DNA of 64,000 bases from Mesoterricola sediminis. GTDB lineage: Bacteria > Acidobacteriota > Holophagae > Holophagales > Holophagaceae. The stretch spans positions 2,525,001-2,589,000 of the forward strand of contig NZ_AP027081.1 in assembly GCF_030295425.1 (NCBI RefSeq), in the 5' to 3' direction. The position numbers and the translations under genes were made by a program. Below are positions 1-7,899 of the stretch, piece by piece. Positions within the stretch are counted from its first letter, which is position 1. Each line of letters opens with the position of its first letter. Under the pieces are notes generated by a model. It saw only the letters and a list, made by a program, of their open reading frames with translations. It was not told where the DNA came from and did no database searches.

Positions 1-2
1 CC

Positions 3-791
3 GGCGAGGCGCGCTGGTCCGTGCGCGGGACCTTCACCCGCATGGACCTGGGCGGCGGGGCCGAAGGGGCCGTCTTCCTCTATGGTCAGGCCGGGCCGGT
101 GCTCCGGGTTCCGGTCCCGGGCGCGGGGAAGCGCCCGGCGCCCCGCGAGATCGAGCTGCCGCCGGAAGCGCCCTCCGTGGACGCCCTGCTGGCCACGGGC
201 CCCTCCTCCTTCCTCGCCGCCACGCCATCGGGGCTCAGCGCCTGGAGCGCCGCCAAGGGCTGGAGCCATGTGGCCGGCCCCGCCGAGCGCGGCCTGCCCT
301 GCGCGGAGTGGCGCGGCTCCGTCGTCCAGGCCGGGCGCCGCTTCTGGTGGCAGGCGGTCCCGGGCCGCGTCGCCGAGGTCGCCAGGGACGGCAGCGTCAT
401 CGAGGACGTGGAGCCCGGGCCGCTCCCCGCCGAGGACCCCTTCGCCCGGGACGGGCGCCTGCTGCGCCTGGCCGGGGGGGACGACAAGGGCCGCCTCTGG
501 TTCGCGCCCGCGAAGCCCGCCGTCCCCGCCGACGCGGATCCTGGCGGGGAATGGGCGGCCTGGCTCGCGGCGGGACTGGACCGCGTCTACCGCTGGGACC
601 CGGCCCGCGAGGGCCTGGAGCGCCTCGCCTGGGGCCAGGCCTGGTCCCTCGTGCGGCCTCCCCAGGACATCCCGCCAGGGGCGCCCCGCCTGGATCCGGC
701 CTCCGGGTCCCTGCTCCTGGAGGGCCCCCCGGGGGCGGTGTGGTGGGCGCCGCTGACCGCCCTGCCCTTCGCGCCGGTTCAGGCCAGGTAG
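3..791 (+). CDS. Hypothetical protein, 5' end outside the window
   Basis: The reading frame is open to the left edge, so the true start lies upstream; the first in-window start codon is a GTG at 21. The visible 256 residues are rich in Gly, Pro and Trp, with short repeating beta-strand-like blocks (for example residues around GSVIEDVEPG, KGRLWFAPA, RVYRWDPAREGLERLAW). This suggests the end of a beta-propeller-like protein, but I do not recognise a family. It ends at a TAG that overlaps by 13 bases the convergent flgL stop on the other strand, so the two transcription units meet tail to tail. Codon use is typical of the surrounding genome. Confidence 0.6.
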   Translation, partial: GEARWSVRGTFTRMDLGGGAEGAVFLYGQAGPVLRVPVPGAGKRPAPREIELPPEAPSVDALLATGPSSFLAATPSGLSAWSAAKGWSHVAGPAERGLPCAEWRGSVVQAGRRFWWQAVPGRVAEVARDGSVIEDVEPGPLPAEDPFARDGRLLRLAGGDDKGRLWFAPAKPAVPADADPGGEWAAWLAAGLDRVYRWDPAREGLERLAWGQAWSLVRPPQDIPPGAPRLDPASGSLLLEGPPGAVWWAPLTALPFAPVQAR

Positions 792-1741
792 TCGAAGAGG
801 GTCTGCCGGTTGGTCTTGGCCATGGTGGCCAGGGAGGCCTGCTGGGCGACGTTCTCCTTGGTGTAGCTGGTGATGGCGTCGGCGTAGTCCACGTCCTCCA
901 CGGAGGACTCCACGGCGGCCAGGTTCGTGTTGAGGGTGGACAGGCTCGTCTTGATCTGGTCGATGCCGCTCTGCCGCCCCCCGAGGTCGGTGATGACGAC
1001 GTTCACGTGGTCGCTGATGGTCTTGAGGCTGTCGTAGGCGGTCTGCATGGCGGCCGTGTTGCCGGAGGTCAGGGCCTGGCTGAGGTCCTTGGCCACCTTG
1101 AAGATGTCGGTGGCGCTGCCCAGGGAGGTGGCCGCGGGCCCGCCGAAGAAGAGGGTGTCCCCGGCCACGTTGGTGGTGACGTTGGAGCTCGCGCCGACCT
1201 TGAAGACGATGTCCGCGTTGTTGCCGTTGTAGGTGATGGTGTTCGCAGGGGCCGTGGCGCCCTGGACGTCCTCGAAGGGCGGATGGAAGACGCCCAGGGG
1301 GTCGGTGTACCCCGTGGTCATGCTGCCGGCGAAGATGTACTTGCCCTGGACCTGCGTGTTGGCGAGGTTCATGAGGTGATCGAAGATGCCGTCCACCTCG
1401 GAGGCGATGGCCTGGCGGCTCACGGAACTCTGGGTGCCGGTCATGCCCGTCTGGGCGAGCTGCATGAGGCGGGTGACTTCCGTCTGCATGGACGAGGCCA
1501 CGTCCTCGGTGTTGGCGAGGTACGAGGTGGCCGTGTCGATCTGGGCCATGTACTGCTTGTTCTGGCCGATGGAGGCCTGGAAGTTGAGGATGGCCGCGCT
1601 GCCGCCGGGATCGTCGCCGATGTTGATGATGCGCTTGCCGGACGTGAGCTGGGAGGTGTAGAGCGACAGGCGGTCCTTGCTCCGCTGGAGGTCCAGGAGG
1701 AGCTGGGCGCTGTTCATGGGGTTGGTGCTGCGGATCGTCAT
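779..1741 (-). CDS. flgL: Flagellar hook-associated protein 3 (hook-filament junction)
   Basis: FlgL forms, with FlgK, the junction between the hook and the flagellin filament outside the cell. The 320-residue protein shows the flagellin-like N-terminal coiled coil (RSTNPMNSAQLLLDLQRSKD, then LYTSQLTSGKRI) and the matching C-terminal coiled coil (DYADAITSYTKENVAQQASL ... RQTLFDYLA), with a variable middle. There is no signal peptide, as expected for a substrate of the flagellar export apparatus. It is last in the operon, 14 bases downstream of flgK, and probably shares the sigma-28 promoter ahead of flgM. The start ATG is supported by a purine-rich stretch ending six bases upstream. Confidence 0.95.
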   Translation of the reverse strand: MTIRSTNPMNSAQLLLDLQRSKDRLSLYTSQLTSGKRIINIGDDPGGSAAILNFQASIGQNKQYMAQIDTATSYLANTEDVASSMQTEVTRLMQLAQTGMTGTQSSVSRQAIASEVDGIFDHLMNLANTQVQGKYIFAGSMTTGYTDPLGVFHPPFEDVQGATAPANTITYNGNNADIVFKVGASSNVTTNVAGDTLFFGGPAATSLGSATDIFKVAKDLSQALTSGNTAAMQTAYDSLKTISDHVNVVITDLGGRQSGIDQIKTSLSTLNTNLAAVESSVEDVDYADAITSYTKENVAQQASLATMAKTNRQTLFDYLA

Positions 1742-1755
1742 GGGTCACCCGCCTT

Positions 1756-3267
1756 TCATCGGCCAAGCTGGTTGATCATCTGGTCCGTCAGCTGGCTGAT
1801 CACCGTCAGGAAGCGGGCTGACGCCTGGTAGCCCCGCTGGTACATGATCAGGTTGGCGGCTTCGGTATCCAGGTCCACGCCGGCGATGCTGGAGCGCTGG
1901 TTCGTGAGGGCCGTGGTGATGTTCTCCTGGTTCGTGGCCGTCGTGTCCCACTGGTTGGCGTCGGTCCCGATGCGGTTGACCAGGCCGGACATGAAGGTGC
2001 TGAAGGGACCCGTGGTGGCGGCCCCCGGCCCCGCGCCGGTGGCGTCGATGACGCTGGTCTTGGTCTGCAGATCCACGAGCTGCTTGGCGATGCTGTTGTC
2101 GCCCGCGGCGGCCGCCCCGCCCGCGGCGATCAGGTCCGGGTCGGCGGCGATGGCGGCGTTCACGGAGAGGCTGAGCACCGTGCCCCGGTAGTCGTCGGCG
2201 GGGTTGGCGGAGGGCGGGACCTGCACGTTGCTGGGGAGGTGGTTCGTGGTTCCGGCGGTGCCCACGAAGAAGTCGAGGCCGTGCTGGGTGCCGTCCAGGG
2301 AGTAGCCGGTGCTGTGCAGGGTGTTGACGTTGTAGGCCAGGCCCGCGGCGAGTTCGTCGAGCTGCTGCTCGTAGCCGGACAGGAGGTTGTCCCGCAGGTC
2401 GAGCTGGGCGCCCAGCTGGCCGTTGAGGATGCCGGAGGTGACGTTCTTGTCGCTGGGGGGGGTGCCGGTCTGGATGGCGGAGGTGGTCACCTGGGTGTAG
2501 TAGGGGGACGTGGCGCCCTTGACGGCGTGGAGGTCGAAGGAGGTCAGGCCCGCCACGAGGGGGGCGGCGCCGCCGTCCAGGGTGACCGTCATCTGGTTCT
2601 TGGAGTCGATGTAGGTCTGGACCCCCACCAGCTGGGCCAGCTGATCGGCCAGGGCCTGCCGCTGGTCCATGGCGTCGTTGTCGTTCAGGGAGTTGGTCTC
2701 TCCGGCCAGCTTCTGGTTCAGCGCGGCGATCTGCTTGGTGAGGGTGTTCACCTGGTTCACGAGGGTGGGCACTTGGGCGTCCGCGTTCTGCTGGGCGGCC
2801 TGGAGGGCCTGGTACTTCACCTGCATGGTCTCGATGAGGCTCTTGGCGGCGCCCACCAGGTTGGTGCGCACCGAGGTGTCCTCGGGCTGGGCGGACAGCT
2901 TCTGGAGGGCCGTGAAGAACTGGTTGAGCTGGTAGGAGATGCCCGAGGTCCCGTCGTCCGTGAAGATGGACGCGGCCGTCTCGAGGGCCTGGTTCCGGGT
3001 CTGGGCCCCGGCCTGGCGGGAGGTGCTGTTCGTGATCTGGAGGTTGAGGAGCTGGTCCCGCACCGCCTGGACGTTGGCGAGGGAGGAGCCCATGCCGAAG
3101 AACAGGTTGCCCTCGTTGACGGAGCCGTTGCTGCTCACCACCGCGGTCTGGCGCGAGTAGCCCGTGGTGTTCACGTTGGCGATGTTGTGGCCGATGATGT
3201 CCAGCGCGGCCTGCGCCGACGTCAGGCCGGAAAGGCCGATGTTGAGTCCTGCGGTGAGTCCGGGCAC
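1756..3267 (-). CDS. flgK: Flagellar hook-associated protein 1
   Basis: FlgK is the first hook-associated protein, exported through the flagellar type III apparatus and placed at the tip of the hook. The 503 residues are within the normal family range. The N-terminus has the rod/hook signature (LNIGLSGLTSAQAALDIIGH followed by NIANVNTTGYSRQ), and the C-terminus has the conserved closing helix (AGVDLDTEAANLIMYQRGYQ, ASARFLTVISQLTDQMINQL). The gene sits between the flgN-like chaperone gene (9-base gap) and flgL (14-base gap). The chaperone next door is the expected escort for FlgK and FlgL before export. Confidence 0.96.
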   Translation of the reverse strand: MPGLTAGLNIGLSGLTSAQAALDIIGHNIANVNTTGYSRQTAVVSSNGSVNEGNLFFGMGSSLANVQAVRDQLLNLQITNSTSRQAGAQTRNQALETAASIFTDDGTSGISYQLNQFFTALQKLSAQPEDTSVRTNLVGAAKSLIETMQVKYQALQAAQQNADAQVPTLVNQVNTLTKQIAALNQKLAGETNSLNDNDAMDQRQALADQLAQLVGVQTYIDSKNQMTVTLDGGAAPLVAGLTSFDLHAVKGATSPYYTQVTTSAIQTGTPPSDKNVTSGILNGQLGAQLDLRDNLLSGYEQQLDELAAGLAYNVNTLHSTGYSLDGTQHGLDFFVGTAGTTNHLPSNVQVPPSANPADDYRGTVLSLSVNAAIAADPDLIAAGGAAAAGDNSIAKQLVDLQTKTSVIDATGAGPGAATTGPFSTFMSGLVNRIGTDANQWDTTATNQENITTALTNQRSSIAGVDLDTEAANLIMYQRGYQASARFLTVISQLTDQMINQLGR

Positions 3268-3276
3268 GGCGTCCTC

Positions 3277-3573
3277 CTACACGTGCTGCTGGATGCGGAC
3301 GGAGAGGGTCGCGGGGAGGGGCACGCCGCCGCGCGGCGCGTAGGTCCCGCCGTCCCCCAGCTTCATGAGCGTCGCCCGCAGGGGCGCCTCCAGCGAAGAC
3401 ACGAGGTTCTGGAGGTTCTGCACCCGCCGCCGGAGGGCCTGGGCCCCCTCGAGGTCCGCGGGCCAGCCGATGAGCTCCTGCCACCGCACCGTCGCCAGGA
3501 GCGGGAGCGGATCCTCGCCTGCGATGAGCTTGGCTTCAAGGTCATGGAGCAGGGCGGGCAGGGCGTGCAGCAT
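3277..3573 (-). CDS. flgN: FlgN-like export chaperone (probable)
   Basis: Small, helical, charged protein of 98 residues placed exactly where FlgN is usually found, directly upstream of flgK and downstream of flgM. It has leucine-heptad character (LPALLHDLEAKLIAGEDPLP, ALRRRVQNLQNLVSSLEAPL), typical of FlgN, the cytoplasmic chaperone that binds FlgK and FlgL. Sequence similarity to characterised FlgN is weak by eye, so the call rests mainly on position, size and predicted helicity. I chose the ATG at 3573 over an upstream GTG because a GGAGG lies six bases before it. Confidence 0.6.
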   Translation of the reverse strand: MLHALPALLHDLEAKLIAGEDPLPLLATVRWQELIGWPADLEGAQALRRRVQNLQNLVSSLEAPLRATLMKLGDGGTYAPRGGVPLPATLSVRIQQHV

Positions 3574-3618
3574 GAAAGGCCTCCGGGCCTCCTCACCGCA
3601 AACCACGTGCCAGGGCCG

Positions 3619-3930
3619 TCAGACCAGGAGATCCAGGCCGCCTTCGGCAGGAATTGCCCGTTCAGGCGCCAGGTCCTCCCCCGAAGCCGCTTCGGGGGCC
3701 TCCCCTTGCTCCGGGGCGTCCTCCCGCCCCTGGCGGCCCTTGCGCTCCTCGGTGCGCAGGGCGTCGGCCCGGGGTATCTCGGGCACGTTGTTCTGCTCCT
3801 GCGCGGTGCGGTCGTCCAGGATCCGCTTATGGGCCGCTTCCCTTGCCAGCAGGTCGTTGAACCCCTGGGCTTCCCTCAGGGCCTCCAGGTTCGCCGTCTG
3901 GAAGGACTGGCGCAGGGTGATGGGGTTCAT
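3619..3930 (-). CDS. Uncharacterised flagellar-operon protein
   Basis: A 103-residue protein with no family I recognise. It starts with a helical segment (MNPITLRQSFQTANLEALRE) and continues with an unusually acidic and Glu/Arg/Pro-rich tail (RTEERKGRQGREDAPEQGEA), so it is likely partly disordered and cytoplasmic. It lies between flgM and the flgN-like gene on the same strand with short gaps of 9 and 45 bases, so it belongs to the same late flagellar transcription unit. A role as an assembly or secretion accessory factor is possible from context only. Confidence 0.7.
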   Translation of the reverse strand: MNPITLRQSFQTANLEALREAQGFNDLLAREAAHKRILDDRTAQEQNNVPEIPRADALRTEERKGRQGREDAPEQGEAPEAASGEDLAPERAIPAEGGLDLLV

Positions 3931-3939
3931 GGCGCGCCC

Positions 3940-4242
3940 TCAGGACCCCAGCGGGAGGGGGGTGTATTCCTTGAGGAGCCCGTCCGCCACGGCGTCGGGG
4001 TCCGGATGGTAGTCCTCGGCGTCCAGACTCGCCCGGAGCGCCTCCACCCGGTCCAGCCGCACGTCGGGAATCCCGGTGATGCGGGCCCGGGCCACGGCCA
4101 CGAAGTGGGCGCCGCTGGAGACGCTGAGGGCGTCCGAGACGGGACCCGCCGGAGCGGTGGAAGCCGGCTGAGAGGGAGCCGAACTGCCAGCGCTCACCTT
4201 CGCGCCCGACCCCGTTCCCCCCGACTTGATTGAAACCCTCAT
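3940..4242 (-). CDS. flgM: Anti-sigma-28 factor FlgM
   Basis: FlgM holds the flagellar sigma factor FliA inactive in the cytoplasm until the hook is complete and FlgM is exported. The C-terminal half carries the family signature: IPDVRLDRVEALRASLDAED followed by YHPDPDAVADGLLKEY. The N-terminal half is Ser/Gly/Pro-rich and disordered, as usual for a secreted FlgM. About 100 residues is the usual length. I prefer the ATG at 4242 to the GTG two codons upstream, because the GAGG lies seven bases before that ATG. A good sigma-28 promoter precedes the gene, giving the usual feedback loop. Confidence 0.9.
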   Translation of the reverse strand: MRVSIKSGGTGSGAKVSAGSSAPSQPASTAPAGPVSDALSVSSGAHFVAVARARITGIPDVRLDRVEALRASLDAEDYHPDPDAVADGLLKEYTPLPLGS

Positions 4243-4263
4243 TTCCACACCTCGACACTCATG

Positions 4264-4290
4264 GTATCGGCAGGTGGGGATTTACCATTA
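4264..4290 (-). promoter_or_regulatory. Sigma-28 (FliA-type) promoter ahead of flgM
   Basis: Read on the minus strand this is TAAT, 15 bases, then GCCGATAC. The enteric sigma-28 consensus is TAAA-N15-GCCGATAA, so it matches 3 of 4 and 7 of 8 positions with exact spacing. The -35 element overlaps the flgJ stop codon, and the -10 element lies 22 bases before the flgM start. This would make flgM, the unknown gene, the flgN-like gene, flgK and flgL a late unit within the larger flgH-to-flgL operon. Confidence 0.75.
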
Positions 4291-4623
4291 ACTCGTGTGG
4301 CCGGAGTCCTGGGTGGTGCCCTGGGCGGCCCTGATGGAGGCCTCCAGGCGGTCCTTGAGGCCCCAGGAGGCCCCCCCCTCCATGGCGTGGTTGATCACGG
4401 CCTGGTCCAAGAGGAACTCATAGGTGCTCCGGGCCCCGGCGCTTTCCCCGAACAGGCCGGAGGTGTGGACGGTCTTGCGCAATTCCTTGAAAAGATTGGC
4501 CATCAGCAGCCCCTCGAACTGCTTGGCGGCCTCGGCGGGGTCCTTGCTCGTCGGCTCGGTTGCCGTGGCCACCCGGTCCAGGGGGGAGCCCTGGGCGGAG
4601 GCGAGGAGGGGGACGGAGCTCAC
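4288..4623 (-). CDS. flgJ: Rod-binding protein, FlgJ N-terminal domain only
   Basis: A 111-residue protein matching the rod-binding domain of FlgJ: KDPAEAAKQFEGLLMANLFK followed by ELRKTVHTSGLFGE and YEFLLDQAVINHAM. The muramidase domain found at the C-terminus of enterobacterial FlgJ is absent; this short form is common in other phyla, where a separate enzyme opens the wall. It starts with a GTG whose bases overlap the flgI stop (GTGA), so translation is probably coupled. It acts in the periplasm as scaffold or cap for rod assembly. Confidence 0.88.
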   Translation of the reverse strand: MSSVPLLASAQGSPLDRVATATEPTSKDPAEAAKQFEGLLMANLFKELRKTVHTSGLFGESAGARSTYEFLLDQAVINHAMEGGASWGLKDRLEASIRAAQGTTQDSGHTS

Positions 4624-5720
4624 AGGACCCTCAGCTCGGCGTTGAGGGCGCCCGCGTCCTTCATGGCCTGGAGGATGGCCACCAGGTCGCGGGGGGTGAC
4701 GCCCACGTTGTTGAGCATCTCGGCGAGGCGCCCGACGGTGGTGCCCGGCTCGAGGGTGAAGGACTTGGTCTTCTCCTCCTCGGCCTTCACGTCGCCGGTG
4801 GCCGTGGTCACCGTCTTGCCCTTGGAGAGCGGCGCGGGCTGGCTCACCTTCTGGACCGTGGAGACGGAGATGGAGAGGCCGGCCTGCACGATGCTCACGG
4901 CCCCGATCCGCACGTCCGAGCCCATGATGACCGTTCCGGTCTTCTCGTTCACGACGACCCGGGCCTTGGTCTGGAGGGCGATGGGCAGGTTCTCCAGGCG
5001 CGCGACGAGCTCCACGGTCCGCCCCTGGAATTCGGGGGGAATGGGGACTTCCACGGTCCGGGCGTCCAGGGCCCGGGCGGAGGCCGCCGGCAGCTCCTGG
5101 TTGATGGCCTTGACCACGCGCACGGCGGTGGTGAAGTCCTCCTCCTGGAGGCTGTAGCGGAGGACCTTGCGGTCGTTGAAGTTGCCGCCCACCTCCCGCT
5201 CCACCAGGCCGCCTTCGGGGATCCGGCCGGCGGTGGGGTGATTCTTGGTGTTGGAGGCTCCGGCGGTGGCGACGGAGAAGCCGCCCACCAGGACGGGGCC
5301 CTGCCCGACCACGTAGACCTGGCCGTCGGGGCCCTGGAGGGGGGTCATGAGGAGGGTGCCGCCGGCCAGGGACTGGGCGTCCCCGTTGGAGCTGACGGTG
5401 ACGTCGACCCGCTGTCCGGGCCGCGCGAAGGCGGGGAGCTCGGCGGTGACCATCACGGAGGCCACGTTCTTCACGTTCAGGCCCGTGGTCGCGATGCTGA
5501 TGCCCTGGCGGGCCATGAGGTTGGCCAGCGTCTGGATGGTGAACTTGGACTGGTTGGTGTCGCCGGTGCCCTTGAGGCCGACCACGAGACCGTAGCCGAG
5601 GAGCATGTTGCCGCGCACGCCCTGGAGGTTCGCGACCTCCCGGAGGGGCAGCTCGTACCGGGTCTCCGCGGCGGCGGCGCCGAGGACGGTCAGGAGGGAG
5701 AGGAGGATCCGTCGCATCAT
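4620..5720 (-). CDS. flgI: Flagellar P-ring protein
   Basis: FlgI forms the periplasmic P-ring bushing around the rod. The 366-residue precursor has a signal peptide (MMRRILLSLLTVLGAAAA) and the family hallmark after it (LQGVRGNMLLGYGLVVGLKG). Further conserved blocks include FTIQTLANLMARQGI, VTAELPAFARPGQRVDVTVS and, at the C-terminus, LNNVGVTPRDLVAILQAMKD. It lies six bases after flgH and overlaps flgJ by four bases. Length and order are standard for a flgHIJ unit. Confidence 0.97.
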   Translation of the reverse strand: MMRRILLSLLTVLGAAAAETRYELPLREVANLQGVRGNMLLGYGLVVGLKGTGDTNQSKFTIQTLANLMARQGISIATTGLNVKNVASVMVTAELPAFARPGQRVDVTVSSNGDAQSLAGGTLLMTPLQGPDGQVYVVGQGPVLVGGFSVATAGASNTKNHPTAGRIPEGGLVEREVGGNFNDRKVLRYSLQEEDFTTAVRVVKAINQELPAASARALDARTVEVPIPPEFQGRTVELVARLENLPIALQTKARVVVNEKTGTVIMGSDVRIGAVSIVQAGLSISVSTVQKVSQPAPLSKGKTVTTATGDVKAEEEKTKSFTLEPGTTVGRLAEMLNNVGVTPRDLVAILQAMKDAGALNAELRVL

Positions 5721-5726
5721 GCCGCC

Positions 5727-6407
5727 TCAGAAGGGCCAGATGTAGGCCAGGAGCCGGCTGATGTAGCCCGGCTTGAGGGTCTCGTCCACCACGCCCTGGC
5801 CGCCGTAGCCCACCCGCAGCTCGGCCACCTGGGCCGAGGCGATGGTGTTGGTGGCGTCGAGCCGGGCCGGGTCCAGCATACCGGCCACGTAGAGCCGCTG
5901 CTTCTCGTTGTTGAGGTGGATGTCCCGGTAGCCCTCGAAGATCAGGTTGCCGTTGCCCAGGACCTTCACGACCCGGGCGGTGATGGTCGTCGTGAAGACG
6001 GCGCTGCGGTCGGTGACCCCGTTGCCCGCGAACTTGTTGGTGTTGGAGGTGGTGTACCCGCTGGTGGCGGCGGCGCCGCTGCCCACGCCCGCATTGGCGA
6101 GGCGGCTGAAGAGGCTGGGGGCGTTCAGGTTGTTCGAGCCGGACCGGGCGGTGGTCACGTCGGCCTTGGAGGTGGCGGTGGTGGTCTCCGCGATCCGGAT
6201 GGTGACGAGGTCGTTCAGGTTGTGGGCCCGCAGGTCGGCGAAGGTGGCCCGGTCCTGCCAGAGGGATCCGTCGGAGAGGGCTCCCCGCGCCGGGGCGTCC
6301 TCGGGATAGGGGATGCGGGGCTGGCGGGTGAGGTTGGGATCGTGGGTCTTGGGGAGCGAGCACCCCAGGACCAGCAATCCGGATAGGATGGGCAAAAGAT
6401 ACCGCAT
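5727..6407 (-). CDS. flgH: Flagellar L-ring lipoprotein
   Basis: FlgH forms the outer-membrane L-ring. The 226-residue precursor begins with a lipoprotein signal (MRYLLPILSGLLVLGC; the Cys at residue 16 is the lipidation site). The body has the conserved FlgH blocks: SLWQDRATFADLRAHNLNDL, VTIRIAETTTATSKADVTT, VKVLGNGNLIFEGYRDIHLN and VAELRVGYGGQGVVDETLKP. Its presence shows a diderm envelope. It is the first flagellar gene of the run, 31 bases downstream of prmC on the same strand. flgF, flgG and flgA, usual neighbours, are not in the window. Confidence 0.97.
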   Translation of the reverse strand: MRYLLPILSGLLVLGCSLPKTHDPNLTRQPRIPYPEDAPARGALSDGSLWQDRATFADLRAHNLNDLVTIRIAETTTATSKADVTTARSGSNNLNAPSLFSRLANAGVGSGAAATSGYTTSNTNKFAGNGVTDRSAVFTTTITARVVKVLGNGNLIFEGYRDIHLNNEKQRLYVAGMLDPARLDATNTIASAQVAELRVGYGGQGVVDETLKPGYISRLLAYIWPF

Positions 6408-6438
6408 GACCTGCCTCCAAGGGAGGAATGGGCAGGGG

Positions 6439-7272
6439 TCATGCCAAAGCCATCAACACCCGGTCGTGCCCGGCGAAATCCCGGTGCACCGCCACCCGTC
6501 CCCAGCCGAGGCCCTCGGCCCGGGCCTGGAGTTCGGCCCCCTGCCCCGCGCCAATCTCCAGGACCACCCCGGGGGCGCTGCGGACCCGGGCCTGGCGGAG
6601 GAGGGCGGTGGCCAGGGCCAGGCCCCGGTCCTCGGCGAAAAGCGCCGACCGGGGTTCGAAGGCCAGCTCGCGCTGGAGGGTTTGCTCGTCCGCCGGATCC
6701 ACGTAGGGGGGGTTCGACACCACGAGCCCCAGGGGGTCCGGGAGGGGGCCCAGGAGGTCCCCCTTGTGGAAGGCCACCCGGGCGCCGTGGGCGGCCGCGT
6801 TCTCCCGGGCCACGGCCAGGGCCCCGCGGCTGATGTCGGAGGCCCGGACCTCCCAGTCCGTCTCCAGGGCCATGCACACGGCAAGGATCCCGGAGCCGGT
6901 GCCCACGTCGACGGCGTGGAGGACGCCCAGGCGCCGCCCCACGTCCAGGGCCGCCTCCAGGACCAGTTCGGTCTCGGGCCGGGGGATCAGGGTGTCCCGG
7001 GTGACCTTGAAGCGCCGCCCCCGGAAGGGGGCCCAGCCCAGGATGTACGACCAGGGCTCCCCGGCCCGGCGCCGGTCCAGCCACCCCGCCACCTGGTCCA
7101 CGTCCCGGGAAGGGACGGTGTCCTCCCCGTGGGCGAGCAGCCAGGTCGAGCCGAGGCCCAGGCCTTCGATCAACCACCGCCGCGCCTCCGCCCGGGCCTC
7201 CTGGACCTCCAGGAAACCGGCGAGGGCGTCGGCGAGGTGGCGCTGGAGCTGGGCGTACGTGGTTCCGTGCAT
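6439..7272 (-). CDS. prmC: Release factor glutamine methyltransferase
   Basis: PrmC (HemK) methylates the Gln of the GGQ motif in class 1 release factors using S-adenosylmethionine, in the cytoplasm. The 277 residues show the helical N-terminal domain, the linker motif TLIPRPETELVLEAAL (residues 95-110), the SAM-binding VDVGTGSGI (121-129), and the catalytic NPPYVD (187-192) that binds the glutamine amide. It is 33 bases downstream of the fumarase beta gene and 31 bases upstream of flgH, so it may be read into the flagellar genes. Confidence 0.95.
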   Translation of the reverse strand: MHGTTYAQLQRHLADALAGFLEVQEARAEARRWLIEGLGLGSTWLLAHGEDTVPSRDVDQVAGWLDRRRAGEPWSYILGWAPFRGRRFKVTRDTLIPRPETELVLEAALDVGRRLGVLHAVDVGTGSGILAVCMALETDWEVRASDISRGALAVARENAAAHGARVAFHKGDLLGPLPDPLGLVVSNPPYVDPADEQTLQRELAFEPRSALFAEDRGLALATALLRQARVRSAPGVVLEIGAGQGAELQARAEGLGWGRVAVHRDFAGHDRVLMALA

Positions 7273-7305
7273 AGGTCCGAACAGCCATCCTACCCGGAGG
7301 CGGGC

Positions 7306-7890
7306 CTATCGGGCGGCCATCAGTTCCTTGGCGCGCGCCTGGCTGGTGTTGGCCACCTCCTCGTGGAGGCTGCCGCCGTGGCTGTCCATGGTGACCACGA
7401 GGGGGAAGTCCTCCACCTCGATGATCCAGAAGGCCTCGGGGCTGCCGAACTCCTCCAGCATCTTCACGTCCACGACCCGCTTGACCCGCTCGGCCAGGAG
7501 GGCCCCGGCGCCGCCCGTGGCGTGGAAGTAGCAGGCCCCCGCCTTCCGGAGGCCGTCCGAGGTCTTCTTGCCCATGCCGCCCTTGCCGATGACGCCGCGG
7601 ACGTTGTAGGTCTCCAGGACATCCGCCTGGTAGGGCTCCTCGCGGATGCTGGTGGTGGGGCCGGCGGACACGAAGGTCCAGGACCCATCGGCCTGCCTGG
7701 CCACGACGGGGCCGCAGTGGTAGATGACGGCCTCCTCCAGGATGGGCTTCAGCCATTCGGGCTTCTTCTCCACCATGAACTTGTGGCCGATGTCCCGGGA
7801 CAGGACCACCTTGCCGTTCAGGAGGATCTCGTCGCCCACCTTGAGCTCGCGAATGACCGCTTCGGAAATGGGAGTGATGATCTTCTTCAC
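7306..7890 (-). CDS. Class I fumarate hydratase, beta subunit
   Basis: C-terminal (beta) subunit of the iron-sulfur, oxygen-sensitive class I fumarase, which interconverts fumarate and malate in the citric acid cycle. The 194 residues carry the swivelling-domain motifs: ELKVGDEILLNGKVVLSRDI, YHCGPVV, SAGPTTSIREEPYQ, and the loop VIGKGGMGKKTSDGLRKAGA. The start is a GTG with AGGAG six bases upstream. It follows the alpha gene by nine bases, as usual for the two-subunit form. Tartrate dehydratase beta is the alternative, but the neighbours and motif set favour fumarase. Confidence 0.92.
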   Translation of the reverse strand: MKKIITPISEAVIRELKVGDEILLNGKVVLSRDIGHKFMVEKKPEWLKPILEEAVIYHCGPVVARQADGSWTFVSAGPTTSIREEPYQADVLETYNVRGVIGKGGMGKKTSDGLRKAGACYFHATGGAGALLAERVKRVVDVKMLEEFGSPEAFWIIEVEDFPLVVTMDSHGGSLHEEVANTSQARAKELMAAR

Positions 7891-7899
7891 GGGAGGCTC

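Noticed and set aside
4560-6386. Long plus-strand frame antisense to flgI and flgH
   Set aside because: Low-complexity Gly/Val/Leu/His product; the minus strand has the unmistakable FlgI and FlgH proteins.
6648-6662. GGGTTCGAA resembling a tRNA T-loop
   Set aside because: It lies inside prmC coding sequence, with no acceptor stem or anticodon arm around it. No tRNA was found in the window.
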